From an uncultured Bacteroides sp. (lineage in GTDB: Bacteria > Bacteroidota > Bacteroidia > Bacteroidales > Bacteroidaceae), in the NCBI GenBank assembly GCA_900552075.1, contig URYL01000012.1, positions 1-64,000 on the forward strand: a DNA stretch of 64,000 nucleotides, in the 5' to 3' direction. The notes beneath the pieces were generated by a model. The model saw nothing but the letters and a program-made list of their open reading frames with translations, did not search any database and was not told where the DNA came from. Position 1 is the stretch's first letter, and each line of letters starts with the position of its first letter. A program made the position numbers and the translations under genes. Of this stretch, positions 44,368 to 52,877 are shown piece by piece.

Positions 44368-46017
44368 TTACTTCAGTTCTTTCATTTTGTAGCGTTCGCC
44401 GGTCGATTTCACCAGTTCCTGCAAGAATTCCTTGCTGTATCCCGGGCGGTCCAGCGGAGCCGTGTTGCCGGTAGCCGGGCGTTGCAGCTGTCCGTTCTGC
44501 ATGCGTTTCACGGCACCGTCGTTGTAGCGTACGATGAGGAATTCGCCCAGTTTCTTCCAGCTGTCTACGGCAGTCTGTGCCGTCATCTGCGTGTAGTTGG
44601 TCAGGAATTCCTTGGCTTTGGCCGGGTCTTGCTGATACAGTTTCAGGGCCGTGCTTTCAATGCCTTCCTGTGCCTGTGCATAAGTATCTTCCAGGCTGTT
44701 CTGTACGGTGCGCATGTCTTCCACCATCAGGTTGTAGCGCGGACGGATCATGTCGGCCACCCAGTTGTAAATCCAGAACGCGGAATCCCATGAGAAGGTC
44801 ACGCAGTCACCGTTTCCTTGCTGGTAAGGATAAGGCACCTTGTCCGTGTTGCAGTACACCGGAGTGAAGACCGTCATGTTGGCGTCGTCCAGACCGAACC
44901 AGAGTACACCGCCGATGGCGTCGGGCAGGTTGGAACGCATCTGTGAAACGAATACGAAACCACTCTGCTGGGTAGAGATGGGGCGTTCGTTGAAATATTC
45001 CTGTCCATCTACCTTAAAGGTCAGCGGCGACAGGCGGTAAGGCATCTCGAAGCAGCCGGCACCCATGTCCTTGGTGATGTCGAGCGGAGTGCCTTCGTAG
45101 TGGTCACGCATGGCATGCTGGATGTCGCGTATCGAAATCTTCTGGTCCGGTTTCACGTAAAGCGGCATCGGCTCCTTGCTCTCGCCCTGGATATAAGAAA
45201 GGTAAGATTGACCGGTCGCCTTGCTGAACATGTTGTAGAAGCTCCACACACGTGCCTCGCAGAAACGCAGGCCGCTGAAATCGAGCGGGCAGTAAGCATC
45301 GGCAAAGCTGAAGTCCTTGTTGTTGCCGCTGAAATAGCCTTTTTCGCGGGCAAAGGAAATCACGTCGGGTGCATACAGGCAGTTTTCCTTATCGTTCATG
45401 TCGAACTTGTGGATGCGGCTCTGGTTGGCATGAGCGGCAATGCAGTCGTCCGGAATACGGACAGCCACCCATACAGCCCCTTTCACGCCCGGTCCTTTTC
45501 CAATCATCTCCATGATCCAGGCTTCGTTCGGGTCGGCAATCGAGAACGATTCACCGCTGCTGTAGTAACCGTATTCTTTCACCAGGTCGGTCATGATTTT
45601 GATGGCTTCTTTGGCCGTACGCGAACGTTGCAGGGCCACGTAAATCAGGCTTCCGTAGTCCATGATGCCGGTGCTGTCCACCAGTTCCGGACGTCCGCCG
45701 AAAGTGGTTTCCCCGATGGTCACCTGAAACTCGTTCGTGTTGCCGATGACGTTGTAGGTCTGTTTGGCTTCCTTGATTTTGCCCAGATATTTACCCGAAT
45801 CCCAGTCGTAGATGTCGCGCATCTCGCCCGGTGCATGCTGGGCAGCCGGGTAGTGGCACAGGTAGCCGAACATGCCGTAAGAGTCGGCCGAGTAAGAAAC
45901 GATGACGGAACCGTCGGCCGAAGCCTTCTTTCCGACAATGAAGTTGGTACATGCCCATCCGTTGGCAATACATGCTGTCAGCAGAAAGACAGCCAGCATT
46001 ATTTTTTTCATTTTCAT
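44368..46017 (-). CDS. Exported C69-family dipeptidase
   Basis: A 549-residue exported N-terminal-nucleophile hydrolase. After a signal peptide the sequence WACTNFIVGKKASADGSVIV places Cys23 as the predicted mature N-terminal nucleophile. Further C69 features are NEAWIMEMIGKGPGV and VAVRIPDDCIAAHANQSRI. Such enzymes cleave dipeptides in the periplasm. The ATG at 46011 is an equally good start, two residues shorter. The gene lies 37 bp after the M23 peptidase gene on the same strand with no promoter in the gap, so they are likely cotranscribed. Confidence 0.9.
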   Translation of the reverse strand: MKMKKIMLAVFLLTACIANGWACTNFIVGKKASADGSVIVSYSADSYGMFGYLCHYPAAQHAPGEMRDIYDWDSGKYLGKIKEAKQTYNVIGNTNEFQVTIGETTFGGRPELVDSTGIMDYGSLIYVALQRSRTAKEAIKIMTDLVKEYGYYSSGESFSIADPNEAWIMEMIGKGPGVKGAVWVAVRIPDDCIAAHANQSRIHKFDMNDKENCLYAPDVISFAREKGYFSGNNKDFSFADAYCPLDFSGLRFCEARVWSFYNMFSKATGQSYLSYIQGESKEPMPLYVKPDQKISIRDIQHAMRDHYEGTPLDITKDMGAGCFEMPYRLSPLTFKVDGQEYFNERPISTQQSGFVFVSQMRSNLPDAIGGVLWFGLDDANMTVFTPVYCNTDKVPYPYQQGNGDCVTFSWDSAFWIYNWVADMIRPRYNLMVEDMRTVQNSLEDTYAQAQEGIESTALKLYQQDPAKAKEFLTNYTQMTAQTAVDSWKKLGEFLIVRYNDGAVKRMQNGQLQRPATGNTAPLDRPGYSKEFLQELVKSTGERYKMKELK

Positions 46018-46054
46018 GTAGGTAGATTGTTTATGATTTGAGTTATTGATTCTT

Positions 46055-47716
46055 TCAGAACTTGTATTCCTTGCGGGCCGTGTTTCCGCATTGGTCGGTC
46101 ACGGTCACCTCGGCCTTGTGGGGAACTCCCTTTTTCACCTTTTCCGAGTCTTGTATCACCAGAATGCCTTTCTTCAAACCGAAGAGGACAAACTTCCCGT
46201 CAATGTACACCTTGTAGGTGCCGATACCCGATTCAGCGTCACTGATGCGGAACCGGATTTGCCGGTTGCTGCGCCATCCGCCCTGTCCGACGGGAGTGAT
46301 TCTCGGCGCCACGGTATCCACATCGACAGAGAAGGTACCGAGAGAACGTATCCGGGTCTTGACCCATCCGTTCTCATATTTCCCGCCCATGGAGCTCCGC
46401 CATTTGCCGGCCTTCTGCACGATGTAGTATTTCGTGGTGTCGGCCACCGGTTTGTGTCGCAGGCCGATGGACAAATCGCAGTAGCTGTGGATCGGTGTCC
46501 GTCCTGCATCCAGCACATAGTCGAAGGCGATGTGCGAGCTGTCCCCCTTGACGCGGGTGTGGAGTGGCACGTTGTCATATACGTAGTAGCGAGGCACCAC
46601 CAGTTCCATGCCCGGTTGTTGGATGACATTGGTCCGGTTCCAGTAAAGCATCTCGTCTGCCTCCGGCTTGTAGGCAGGAATGTCCTGCCGTTTGCCCTTT
46701 ATGGTAAATGCATACGTTCTGCGGTTGCCGAAATTGTCTTCCAGCACGTAGCGGAAATGATAGTCCCGTTCCTCGTTGATGTCCACAGCCCCCCGGTTCT
46801 CATCCGTGCGGAGCAGCCGGATCCGGTTGCCGGGCAACTTATAGGAACGCATAATCAGCCGTCGTGTGCGGGTCAGTTCGTCGTAGTCCGTAAACCCGTT
46901 GATCATGCGGTTCTCGTCGGGCAGTACCCGGTCGGTTGTACTGTTGAACACCTGTACCGAGTCCACATAAAGCGTGACCGAGTGTACGCCGTAGAAGTTC
47001 GAGGTACCGTCCATGTAATCCTTGGCGCTGATGCCCGTGTAGATTTTCCCCCACGCGTGGATGGGCTGTCTCAGGGCATTCACGTTGAGCAGTTTCTTTT
47101 GTGTGCTGCCGTTCACCACGCCCTCTCCCAGAATCGGATAAATGCCGATGAGGCTGGCCACGGGCGCCTTGCTGTCCTTCAGGTAACGCTTGAAGTAAGG
47201 CATGGGGTCAATGTATTCCCCCGTTTCCGTCTGCCGCAGCTCCAGGTGCAGGTGAGGTCCAGCCGAAGCCCCTTCGTTGCCGCTCAGGGCAATGATATCC
47301 CCCTTCTTCACCGGAAACTGTCCGGGCTTGAATTTCAGGTCGCAGGTAAACGTTTCGTGCGCATACTGGTACTGGCGCACGTAAGCCTGTATGTTCTTGG
47401 CAAATGACACCACGTGTCCGTACACCGAAGTCAGTCCGTTGGGGTGGGTGATGTAGAGAGCCTGTCCGTATCCTCCGTGCAATACCGCCACACGCGATAC
47501 ATAGCCGTCGGCAATGCAGTAAATGGGTTTGCCGGTTACCCCTTGTGTCTTGATGTCCAGCCCGTTGTGGAAATGATTGGGACGCAGTTCGCCAAAGTTG
47601 GCGCTGAGCAGAATCGGGAAGTCGAACGGAGAACGGAAGTAGTTGTCGGTGACATTCTGGGCCTGTCCGGAGAGTACCCCCGCCAAGGCCAGTGCCAGTA
47701 TCATTTTTTGTCTCAT
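46055..47716 (-). CDS. Exported M23-family metallopeptidase
   Basis: A 553-residue protein with a signal peptide (residues 1-20, ending GQAQ). The LytM/M23 domain sits at the N-terminus. Zinc ligands are in NHFHNGLDIK (His50 and Asp54) and the HxH of PHLHLEL (His155/His157), so all key residues are present. The remaining 350 residues are beta-rich and include an Ig-like end (VTDQCGNTARKEYKF). M23 enzymes cut peptidoglycan cross-bridges. An unusual point is the N-terminal position of the peptidase domain. A -7 element lies just upstream. Confidence 0.9.
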   Translation of the reverse strand: MRQKMILALALAGVLSGQAQNVTDNYFRSPFDFPILLSANFGELRPNHFHNGLDIKTQGVTGKPIYCIADGYVSRVAVLHGGYGQALYITHPNGLTSVYGHVVSFAKNIQAYVRQYQYAHETFTCDLKFKPGQFPVKKGDIIALSGNEGASAGPHLHLELRQTETGEYIDPMPYFKRYLKDSKAPVASLIGIYPILGEGVVNGSTQKKLLNVNALRQPIHAWGKIYTGISAKDYMDGTSNFYGVHSVTLYVDSVQVFNSTTDRVLPDENRMINGFTDYDELTRTRRLIMRSYKLPGNRIRLLRTDENRGAVDINEERDYHFRYVLEDNFGNRRTYAFTIKGKRQDIPAYKPEADEMLYWNRTNVIQQPGMELVVPRYYVYDNVPLHTRVKGDSSHIAFDYVLDAGRTPIHSYCDLSIGLRHKPVADTTKYYIVQKAGKWRSSMGGKYENGWVKTRIRSLGTFSVDVDTVAPRITPVGQGGWRSNRQIRFRISDAESGIGTYKVYIDGKFVLFGLKKGILVIQDSEKVKKGVPHKAEVTVTDQCGNTARKEYKF

Positions 47717-47740
47717 TTTTTCGTATTTGTTAAGCGGTTA

Positions 47741-47748
47741 CAAAGATA
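47741..47748 (-). promoter_or_regulatory. -7 element of the M23-C69 operon
   Basis: TATCTTTG on the minus strand, exact consensus, 24 bp before the start codon; ATTG lies 19 bp further upstream in the -33 position. Confidence 0.6.
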
Positions 47749-47811
47749 TTAAGAAATCCTGAAGCTGCAATCTTTTTGGAATGACTCTAAAAAATACGTC
47801 GTCTTTTATTA

Positions 47812-47840
47812 GGATAATTTATCCGAATGGTCTATTTTTG
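47812..47840 (+). promoter_or_regulatory. -7 element and overlapping palindrome of the phosphoglucomutase gene
   Basis: TATTTTTG at 47833-47840 is an exact consensus, 45 bp before the ATG. A perfect palindrome, GGATAA-T-TTATCC, at 47812-47824 lies in the spacer to -33 position and could be an operator. Confidence 0.5.
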
Positions 47841-47885
47841 TCAGTGTATTGATATGCAAATTATTATTTATTAAACAGTATAATC

Positions 47886-49631
47886 ATGGAAAACAATGAA
47901 TTAATTCAACAGTGTACTGAGAAAGCTCAGACATGGCTGACGCCTGCCTACGACGCCGAAACACAGGCTGAAGTGAAACGCATGCTTGAAAATCCCGACA
48001 AGTCGGAATTGATTGATGCTTTTTATAAAGACCTTGAATTCGGTACAGGTGGTTTGCGCGGCATCATGGGAGCCGGTTCCAACAGAATGAATATCTACAC
48101 GGTAGGTGCCGCTACACAGGGTTTGGCCAACTACCTGAACAAATGCTTTGCCGGAAAGAAAGACATCTCGGTAGTAGTAGGTCACGACTGCCGCAACAAC
48201 AGCCGTAAGTTTGCGGAAATTTCTGCCGACATCTTCACAGCCAACGGTATCAAGGTATATCTGTTCGATGACATGCGTCCTACACCTGAAATGTCATTTG
48301 CCATCCGTCACCTGGGTTGCCAGAGCGGTATCAACATCACAGCTTCTCACAACCCGAAAGAATACAACGGTTACAAGGCTTACTGGGACGACGGTGCACA
48401 GGTACTGGCTCCGCACGACAAGGGCATTATCGACGAAGTGAACAAGATTTCCAGCGTGAGCGAAATCAAGTTCCAGGGCAACAAGGAACTGATTCAGATT
48501 ATCGGTAAGGAAATCGACGACGAATACCTGCGTCAGGTACACACCTTGTCTATCGACCCGGAAGTAATCAAACGTCAGAAGGACCTGAAGATTGTCTACA
48601 CGCCGATTCACGGTACCGGTATGAAACTGATTCCGCAGTCACTCAAATTGTGGGGCTTTGAAAACGTACATTGCGTGGCTGAACAGATGGTGAAGAGCGG
48701 CGACTTCCCTACAGTGGTATCTCCGAACCCGGAAAATGCAGAAGCACTGACATTGGCCATCAAGCTGGCCAAGGAAATCGATGCCGACATCGTGATGGCT
48801 TCCGACCCCGATGCCGACCGTGTGGGTATGGCTTGCAAGGACAGCAAGGGCGAATGGGTATTGATCAACGGTAACCAGACCTGCTTGATTTTCCTGTACT
48901 ACATCATCAAGAACCGTATCGCCATGGGCAAGATGAAAGGCAACGAGTTCATCGTGAAGACCATCGTAACCACAGAACTGATTAAGAAGGTGGCCGATAA
49001 GAACCACATCAAGATGCTCGACTGCTACACTGGCTTCAAATGGATTGCCCGTGAAATCCGTCTGCGTGAAGGCAAGGAACAATACATCGGTGGCGGTGAA
49101 GAAAGCTACGGATTCCTGGCTGAAGACTTCGTACGTGATAAAGATGCCGTGTCTGCCTGCTCACTGCTGGCTGAAATCTGCGCATGGGCCAAAGACCAGG
49201 GCAAGACTCTGTATGACATACTGATGGAAATCTACGTAGAATACGGCTTCTCACTGGAAGTGACTGTCAACGTAGTGAAACCGGGTAAGACGGGTGCCGA
49301 CGAAATCAAGGCCATGATGGACAACTTCCGTGCATGTCCGCCGAAAGAACTGGGTGGTTCGGAAGTGGTTCTGGTAAAAGACTACAAGACCTTGAAGGCT
49401 ACCGACAACACCGGAAAGGCTACAGACCTGGATATGCCGGAACCTTCCAACGTGCTTCAGTTCTTTACAGCCGACGGTACAAAAGTTTCTGTACGTCCTT
49501 CCGGCACAGAACCTAAGATTAAGTTCTACATGGAAATCAAGGGCGAAATGCATTGTCCGAAGTGCTATGCAGGTGCCGTAGCCGATGCCAAAGAAAAAGT
49601 AGATGCAGTAAAGAAATCTTTGGGCATTTAA
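47886..49631 (+). CDS. Phosphoglucomutase/phosphomannomutase
   Basis: A 581-residue phospho-sugar mutase. The active-site Ser is in GINITASHNPKEYNG (around residue 157), the Mg loop is ASDPDADRVG, the sugar loop is GGGEESYGF, and the phosphate-binding loop is RPSGTEPKIKFY. Length and the N-terminal FGTGGLRGIMGAG match the PGM2-like group. It interconverts glucose-1-phosphate and glucose-6-phosphate, linking glycolysis with the glycogen cluster upstream. Codons are strongly biased (AAC, GGT, GAA), suggesting high expression. Confidence 0.92.
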   Translation: MENNELIQQCTEKAQTWLTPAYDAETQAEVKRMLENPDKSELIDAFYKDLEFGTGGLRGIMGAGSNRMNIYTVGAATQGLANYLNKCFAGKKDISVVVGHDCRNNSRKFAEISADIFTANGIKVYLFDDMRPTPEMSFAIRHLGCQSGINITASHNPKEYNGYKAYWDDGAQVLAPHDKGIIDEVNKISSVSEIKFQGNKELIQIIGKEIDDEYLRQVHTLSIDPEVIKRQKDLKIVYTPIHGTGMKLIPQSLKLWGFENVHCVAEQMVKSGDFPTVVSPNPENAEALTLAIKLAKEIDADIVMASDPDADRVGMACKDSKGEWVLINGNQTCLIFLYYIIKNRIAMGKMKGNEFIVKTIVTTELIKKVADKNHIKMLDCYTGFKWIAREIRLREGKEQYIGGGEESYGFLAEDFVRDKDAVSACSLLAEICAWAKDQGKTLYDILMEIYVEYGFSLEVTVNVVKPGKTGADEIKAMMDNFRACPPKELGGSEVVLVKDYKTLKATDNTGKATDLDMPEPSNVLQFFTADGTKVSVRPSGTEPKIKFYMEIKGEMHCPKCYAGAVADAKEKVDAVKKSLGI

Positions 49632-49676
49632 GATACGGGGCGTGTGAGTGCGCCGCCAGAGATGATTTAAAATAAG

Positions 49677-49739
49677 GAATGTCATTCCCGCGAAGGCTTT
49701 CAGGAGTCTTTCTTGCTTCGGGAATGACATTCTTTTTTT
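49677..49739 (+). terminator. Terminator of the phosphoglucomutase gene
   Basis: GAATGTCATTCCCG plus GAAG pairs with CTTCGGGAATGACATTC with a 2-nt bulge, followed by seven T residues. Confidence 0.85.
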
Positions 49740-50502
49740 GTCAGAATGTTTGCTGTTTTGAGAAATCCCTGTCAAAAAAGACGGATTTGACGGGTTTTGC
49801 TAACCGTGTCTGGCGGCAAAAAGCCTCTTCTGTGCAGCCGCTTTTTGGGACCCGAAAACCTCATCGGCCTCACAGGGGTCTGTAGAGGGGGTAGAAGGGG
49901 AATGAAACGGTCGTCCCGGGAGAATGAAAAATGAAAATCCGGAAAAATCGCTTTGGCGTTCGGAGGCAAACGCAAAGGCGTTTCACTCCAAACGTCCTTG
50001 CGTTTTCCGGCAAACGCTTAGGAGTTTTCGGACAAACGCACTTGTGCCTTTTTTGTAAGCCTTAAAATGAAGATTTTTGAGGACTTTATTTTCTATTTCA
50101 AGCGTGAATATGAAATTTTCCGGCGTGACTGAATGAAAGTTTATTTCACTTCATGGTGTTCTTTTTGTTGCTGGAACAGCTTTCTTGTTTTCTTTTTCTT
50201 CTATTCTGGGAAACTTTCTGTTTCTCCTTGAATTTGCGGAACTTCTTTTCCTGCACAGTTTGTGCATGAGGATTGACCTGAGGGCTGAATTTCCTTTTCT
50301 GGAGAAGAAAAAATGAGCAAAATGACAATTCCCGAATAAGGAAGCGAAACGTGGTTTTCTTACGATGGTGGCTTTCAGCTATTTTTCGAATGGAGACACC
50401 TCATTTGGAGCAGGTACGATAGCAGACTGGTGGACAGAGTAGCAGTCTTTTGGGTTGATTTGAAAAACCATACGGCGGAAAAGAAAATGACCAATGGTCA
50501 TA
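49740..50502. other. Long gene-free region containing array B
   Basis: The 946-bp gap between the convergent phosphoglucomutase and GH109-like genes is the largest in the window. Outside the terminators and array B, I see no convincing coding region; the open frames are short (66-107 codons or less), lack family motifs and overlap the terminators or neighbours. The part 50150-50330 is T- and C-rich. A remnant of a decayed gene cannot be excluded. Confidence 0.5.
49945..50049. repeat. Array B: 16-bp palindromic units at exact 22-bp pitch
   Basis: Clear units start at 49968, 49990, 50012 and 50034, exactly 22 bp apart; a decayed one starts at 49945. The first two have both arms exact (AAACG and CGTTT) with centres CAAAGG and TCCTTG; the third ends AGTTT and the fourth ends TGCCT. 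Unit 2 is identical to units in arrays A and C, and unit 1 is the exact reverse complement of unit 2 of array C. Five A precede it and six T follow. It lies between convergent genes. Confidence 0.85.
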
Positions 50503-50543
50503 AAAAGATAAAAGGCTGTCTTCGGGGGAGGAAGACAGCCTTT
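50503..50543 (-). terminator. Terminator of the GH109-like gene
   Basis: A perfect 13-bp stem (AAAGGCTGTCTTC with GAAGACAGCCTTT) with a 7-nt loop; on the minus strand a T-rich run follows. Confidence 0.85.
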
Positions 50544-50577
50544 CTTTGTGAATTGTATGGAAGACTAATACCTTTAG

Positions 50578-52287
50578 TTATTTCAGCAGTTTCTGAGCCT
50601 GTTTCAACATCTTTTCAGCTTGTTTTACGGCTTCTTTCAGTTCCTTGCTTTCAGTACCATTGGCTTTTTTCTGAGTCTTGTCCAGTTGCTCTGAAAGCTG
50701 CTGGATGTGTGATTCTACTTCTTCTTTCTTTACATCGGCTTTCTTTGACTTAGCCAACCATTCTTTCATACCCTGAGCTTTGAGAGCAAGAGTAGCGGTT
50801 TCGGCAGTCAGTTCAGTAGCTGCTTCTTCTTCCGGAGTGGCAAATGCATGGTGGAATCCTTTTACATCGTTCCAGTGTCCACGAGTAAAGTCTGGGAATG
50901 CAACTGCTGCACAGCCATTGTCCATAGAAATGGCTCCCAGTTCTGCCAGTGAGCACCATTCAGCCAAGTCATATACATCCATATCCAATGGCAGTCCATT
51001 CTGCAGACAGTACACCAGACGGCTGTCCATGATAAAGTCCATACCACCGTGTCCACCTACTTCCTTAGCCATTTCACCGTATTTCTTCAGAATCGGGTGC
51101 TGGTATTTGTCGACCAAAGCCTGCATTTCTTTTTCCGGAAGGAAAGAGTGAGAGCTCAGGTTGTCTACCTTCGGCTGTACGCCAGAAGCCTTCATTTGGG
51201 CAGCATCTACAGCATAGCCTTCAATCGGATACTTGTTGGCGAAACCTTTTGTTCCGGTCAGCTGATACAAACGGTTATAGGGTTGCGGGTTCATCACATC
51301 GTGCTGGATTTCGATGACCTTTCCGTTGGCAGTACGGATCAGGGTAGTGGTGTGGTCACCGTTGCGGAATTCTTCGCAAGGTTCACCGGTGGCTTTTTCT
51401 ACCAATGCCTTACCGTGTACGGATTTGGTATCCATAGCTACCAGTGTAGTCATACGGTCGCCACGGTGAATGTTGAGGGCCTGAGCTACAGGGCCAAGGC
51501 CGTGAGTAGCGTATACGTCGCCGCGGTTTTCCTTGTTGTAACGCAGACGCCAGCCCAGTTTATCTTCTTTTCCATTTTTCCAGTAATAAGGCCAGAAATC
51601 ATCCAAGTTGTGGATGTAAGCTCCTTGTGCACGGATGACTTCACCGAACACACCCTGCTGTGCCATGTTCAGGGTATTCATTTCAAACCAGTCATAGCAG
51701 CAGTTTTCCAAAATCATACAGTGCTTGCGGGTAGTTTCCGACAAGTTGATGAGTTCCCAGCATTGTTCCAGGTTCATGGCAGACGGTACTTCAATGGCTA
51801 CGTTCTTACCATGTTCCATGGCATATTTGGCAATAGGGAAGTGATGGTCCCAATCGGCTGCAATGTACACCAAGTCGATGTCATCGCGTTCACAGAGTGC
51901 TTTGTAGCCTTCTGCACCTGAATAGATGGCAGCTTCGGGCAGACAAGCTTTTTGTAGGAGTTTCTGGCATCTTTCAGCACGGTCTTTTTCGTAATCACAC
52001 AAAGCTACGATTTTGGTACCGGCAATATAGGTGAAGCGTTCTACGGCTCCCGGGCCACGCATACCCAATCCTACGAAGCCTACGCGGACTACGTTCATTT
52101 TAGGGACAGTCAGTCCGAGCGCACATTCTTGTCCGTCTGGACGTTCAGGAGTTTTGATGACGATGGTACCTTTATTCCATTCCCATTGAGTGGAAGGAGA
52201 AAGGCTCTGTGCAAGCATTTGAGCCGGTGTACAGGTTAAAGTTAATACGGTGCAAGCACCTAAAAGCAATTTTCCAAAATGTTTCAT
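50578..52287 (-). CDS. Exported Gfo/Idh/MocA oxidoreductase-fold protein, GH109-like
   Basis: A 569-residue protein with a signal peptide (about residues 1-27, ending QMLAQ). The NAD-binding Rossmann domain has VGFVGLGMRGPGAVE. Later YATHGLGPV, GHGGMDF and LPLDMDVYDLAEW match segments of GH109 alpha-N-acetylgalactosaminidases, which use NAD+ in hydrolysis. Activity on GalNAc is inferred. The last 58 residues are a Lys/Glu-rich coiled coil absent from typical GH109. The in-frame ATG at 52326 lies in the -7 element, so I use 52287. Confidence 0.8.
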   Translation of the reverse strand: MKHFGKLLLGACTVLTLTCTPAQMLAQSLSPSTQWEWNKGTIVIKTPERPDGQECALGLTVPKMNVVRVGFVGLGMRGPGAVERFTYIAGTKIVALCDYEKDRAERCQKLLQKACLPEAAIYSGAEGYKALCERDDIDLVYIAADWDHHFPIAKYAMEHGKNVAIEVPSAMNLEQCWELINLSETTRKHCMILENCCYDWFEMNTLNMAQQGVFGEVIRAQGAYIHNLDDFWPYYWKNGKEDKLGWRLRYNKENRGDVYATHGLGPVAQALNIHRGDRMTTLVAMDTKSVHGKALVEKATGEPCEEFRNGDHTTTLIRTANGKVIEIQHDVMNPQPYNRLYQLTGTKGFANKYPIEGYAVDAAQMKASGVQPKVDNLSSHSFLPEKEMQALVDKYQHPILKKYGEMAKEVGGHGGMDFIMDSRLVYCLQNGLPLDMDVYDLAEWCSLAELGAISMDNGCAAVAFPDFTRGHWNDVKGFHHAFATPEEEAATELTAETATLALKAQGMKEWLAKSKKADVKKEEVESHIQQLSEQLDKTQKKANGTESKELKEAVKQAEKMLKQAQKLLK

Positions 52288-52323
52288 AGCTTTAGTTGTT
52301 TTGATGTTGAATTTTACTGGGGA

Positions 52324-52353
52324 CAAAGATATAAAAAAACATTATTACACAAA
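52324..52353 (-). promoter_or_regulatory. Promoter of the GH109-like gene
   Basis: On the minus strand TTTG (52350-52353), 18-bp spacer, TATCTTTG (52324-52331). The start codon lies 37 bp downstream. Confidence 0.6.
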
Positions 52354-52641
52354 AGTTTTTTCTATAAAACGTACATATATTAAAAAGAATAAGAATTAAC
52401 GCTGTTAAAAGAAATAAAATAAATTATATTGCGAGTGCTTTATAAATAAAAAGGAAGATGAGCTATACCTTATTAATATATTACTATATTATATATTATA
52501 ATAGGTAGAACTATGTGTTTATCTGAGACTTAAAAGGTAGAATATTTTTGGAGGAAAGAATGAGATGGGATGATAAACTGATAAGAAAAACGTTCTGTTT
52601 CTTACGAATGATAATTTATTTGAAAAAAAAGTGTCATTTTA
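52354..52641. other. AT-rich divergent region upstream of the ilv operon
   Basis: No gene or array is visible. The sequence is very AT-rich (TTAATATATTACTATATTAT-type runs near 52475-52500). A TAAGAAA/TTTCTTA inverted repeat with a 9-nt loop lies at 52582-52604, about 40 bp before the ilv -33 element, and could be a regulator site. Confidence 0.4.
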
Positions 52642-52672
52642 TTTGTGTGTTACAAAAAAGCCTTTACCTTTG
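52642..52672 (+). promoter_or_regulatory. Promoter of the ilv operon
   Basis: TTTG at 52642-52645, 19-bp spacer and TACCTTTG at 52665-52672 fit the Bacteroidetes consensus exactly. The leader peptide starts 31 bp downstream. Confidence 0.8.
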
Positions 52673-52703
52673 CAACTGTAAATAAAAACAAGAGATAGTA
52701 AAT

Positions 52704-52799
52704 ATGATTACATTACACACATCAGTGAACTTGGCAGTCCTGCATATTATTCGCGTCCTGGTCGTGGCACCAAGAGGTGAGAAAGGTTCGTGCATGTAA
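52704..52799 (+). CDS. ilv operon leader peptide
   Basis: A 31-codon frame between the promoter and the attenuator of the ilv operon, starting at ATG 52704 and ending TAA 52797-52799. Twelve of its residues are Ile, Leu or Val. The densest stretch is HIIRVLVVAP at residues 14-23. This composition is the mark of a leader peptide whose translation senses charged branched-chain tRNAs. It has no protein function expected. The antiterminator half lies in codons 25-28, directly after the Ile/Val/Leu cluster, so a ribosome stalled on the cluster leaves it free. Confidence 0.85.
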   Translation: MITLHTSVNLAVLHIIRVLVVAPRGEKGSCM

Positions 52800-52857
52800 T
52801 TATATGAAAATGATATTGTAGAAAGCCTTTCTCACCAAGCGTTGAGAGAGGCTTTTT
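52776..52857 (+). promoter_or_regulatory. Transcription attenuator of the ilv operon
   Basis: The terminator is AAGCCTTTCTCA (52823-52834) pairing with TGAGAGAGGCTT (52843-52854), one G-U pair, 8-nt loop, then five T residues. The competing antiterminator is GGTGAGAAAGG (52776-52786), exactly complementary over 11 bp to CCTTTCTCACC (52826-52836). The two structures exclude each other. Ribosome stalling at the leader Ile/Leu/Val codons should favour the antiterminator and allow expression. Confidence 0.85.
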
Positions 52858-52877
52858 AATTGAAAAGAGAGATGAAA

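Noticed and set aside
45100..46041. 313-codon open frame on the plus strand
   Set aside because: It is antisense to the C69 dipeptidase gene; no motif or start signal supports it.
46046..47407. 453-codon open frame on the plus strand
   Set aside because: It lies antisense to the M23 peptidase gene, which has clear zinc motifs and a signal peptide; the antisense product shows no recognisable family and is a codon-bias shadow.
49679..49885. 68-codon open frame after the phosphoglucomutase gene
   Set aside because: It begins inside the terminator hairpin and codes for a low-complexity product without motif.
51049..51921. 290-codon open frame on the plus strand
   Set aside because: It is antisense to the GH109-like gene, whose conserved motifs are unambiguous.
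52327..52641. Invertible (phase-variable) promoter upstream of the ilv operon
   Set aside because: I looked for flanking inverted repeats around the AT-rich promoter region and saw none long enough; no invertase gene is nearby.
52673..52877. T-box or small-molecule riboswitch in the ilv leader
   Set aside because: No T-box sequence or specifier loop is visible, and the leader peptide with matching antiterminator explains the region.
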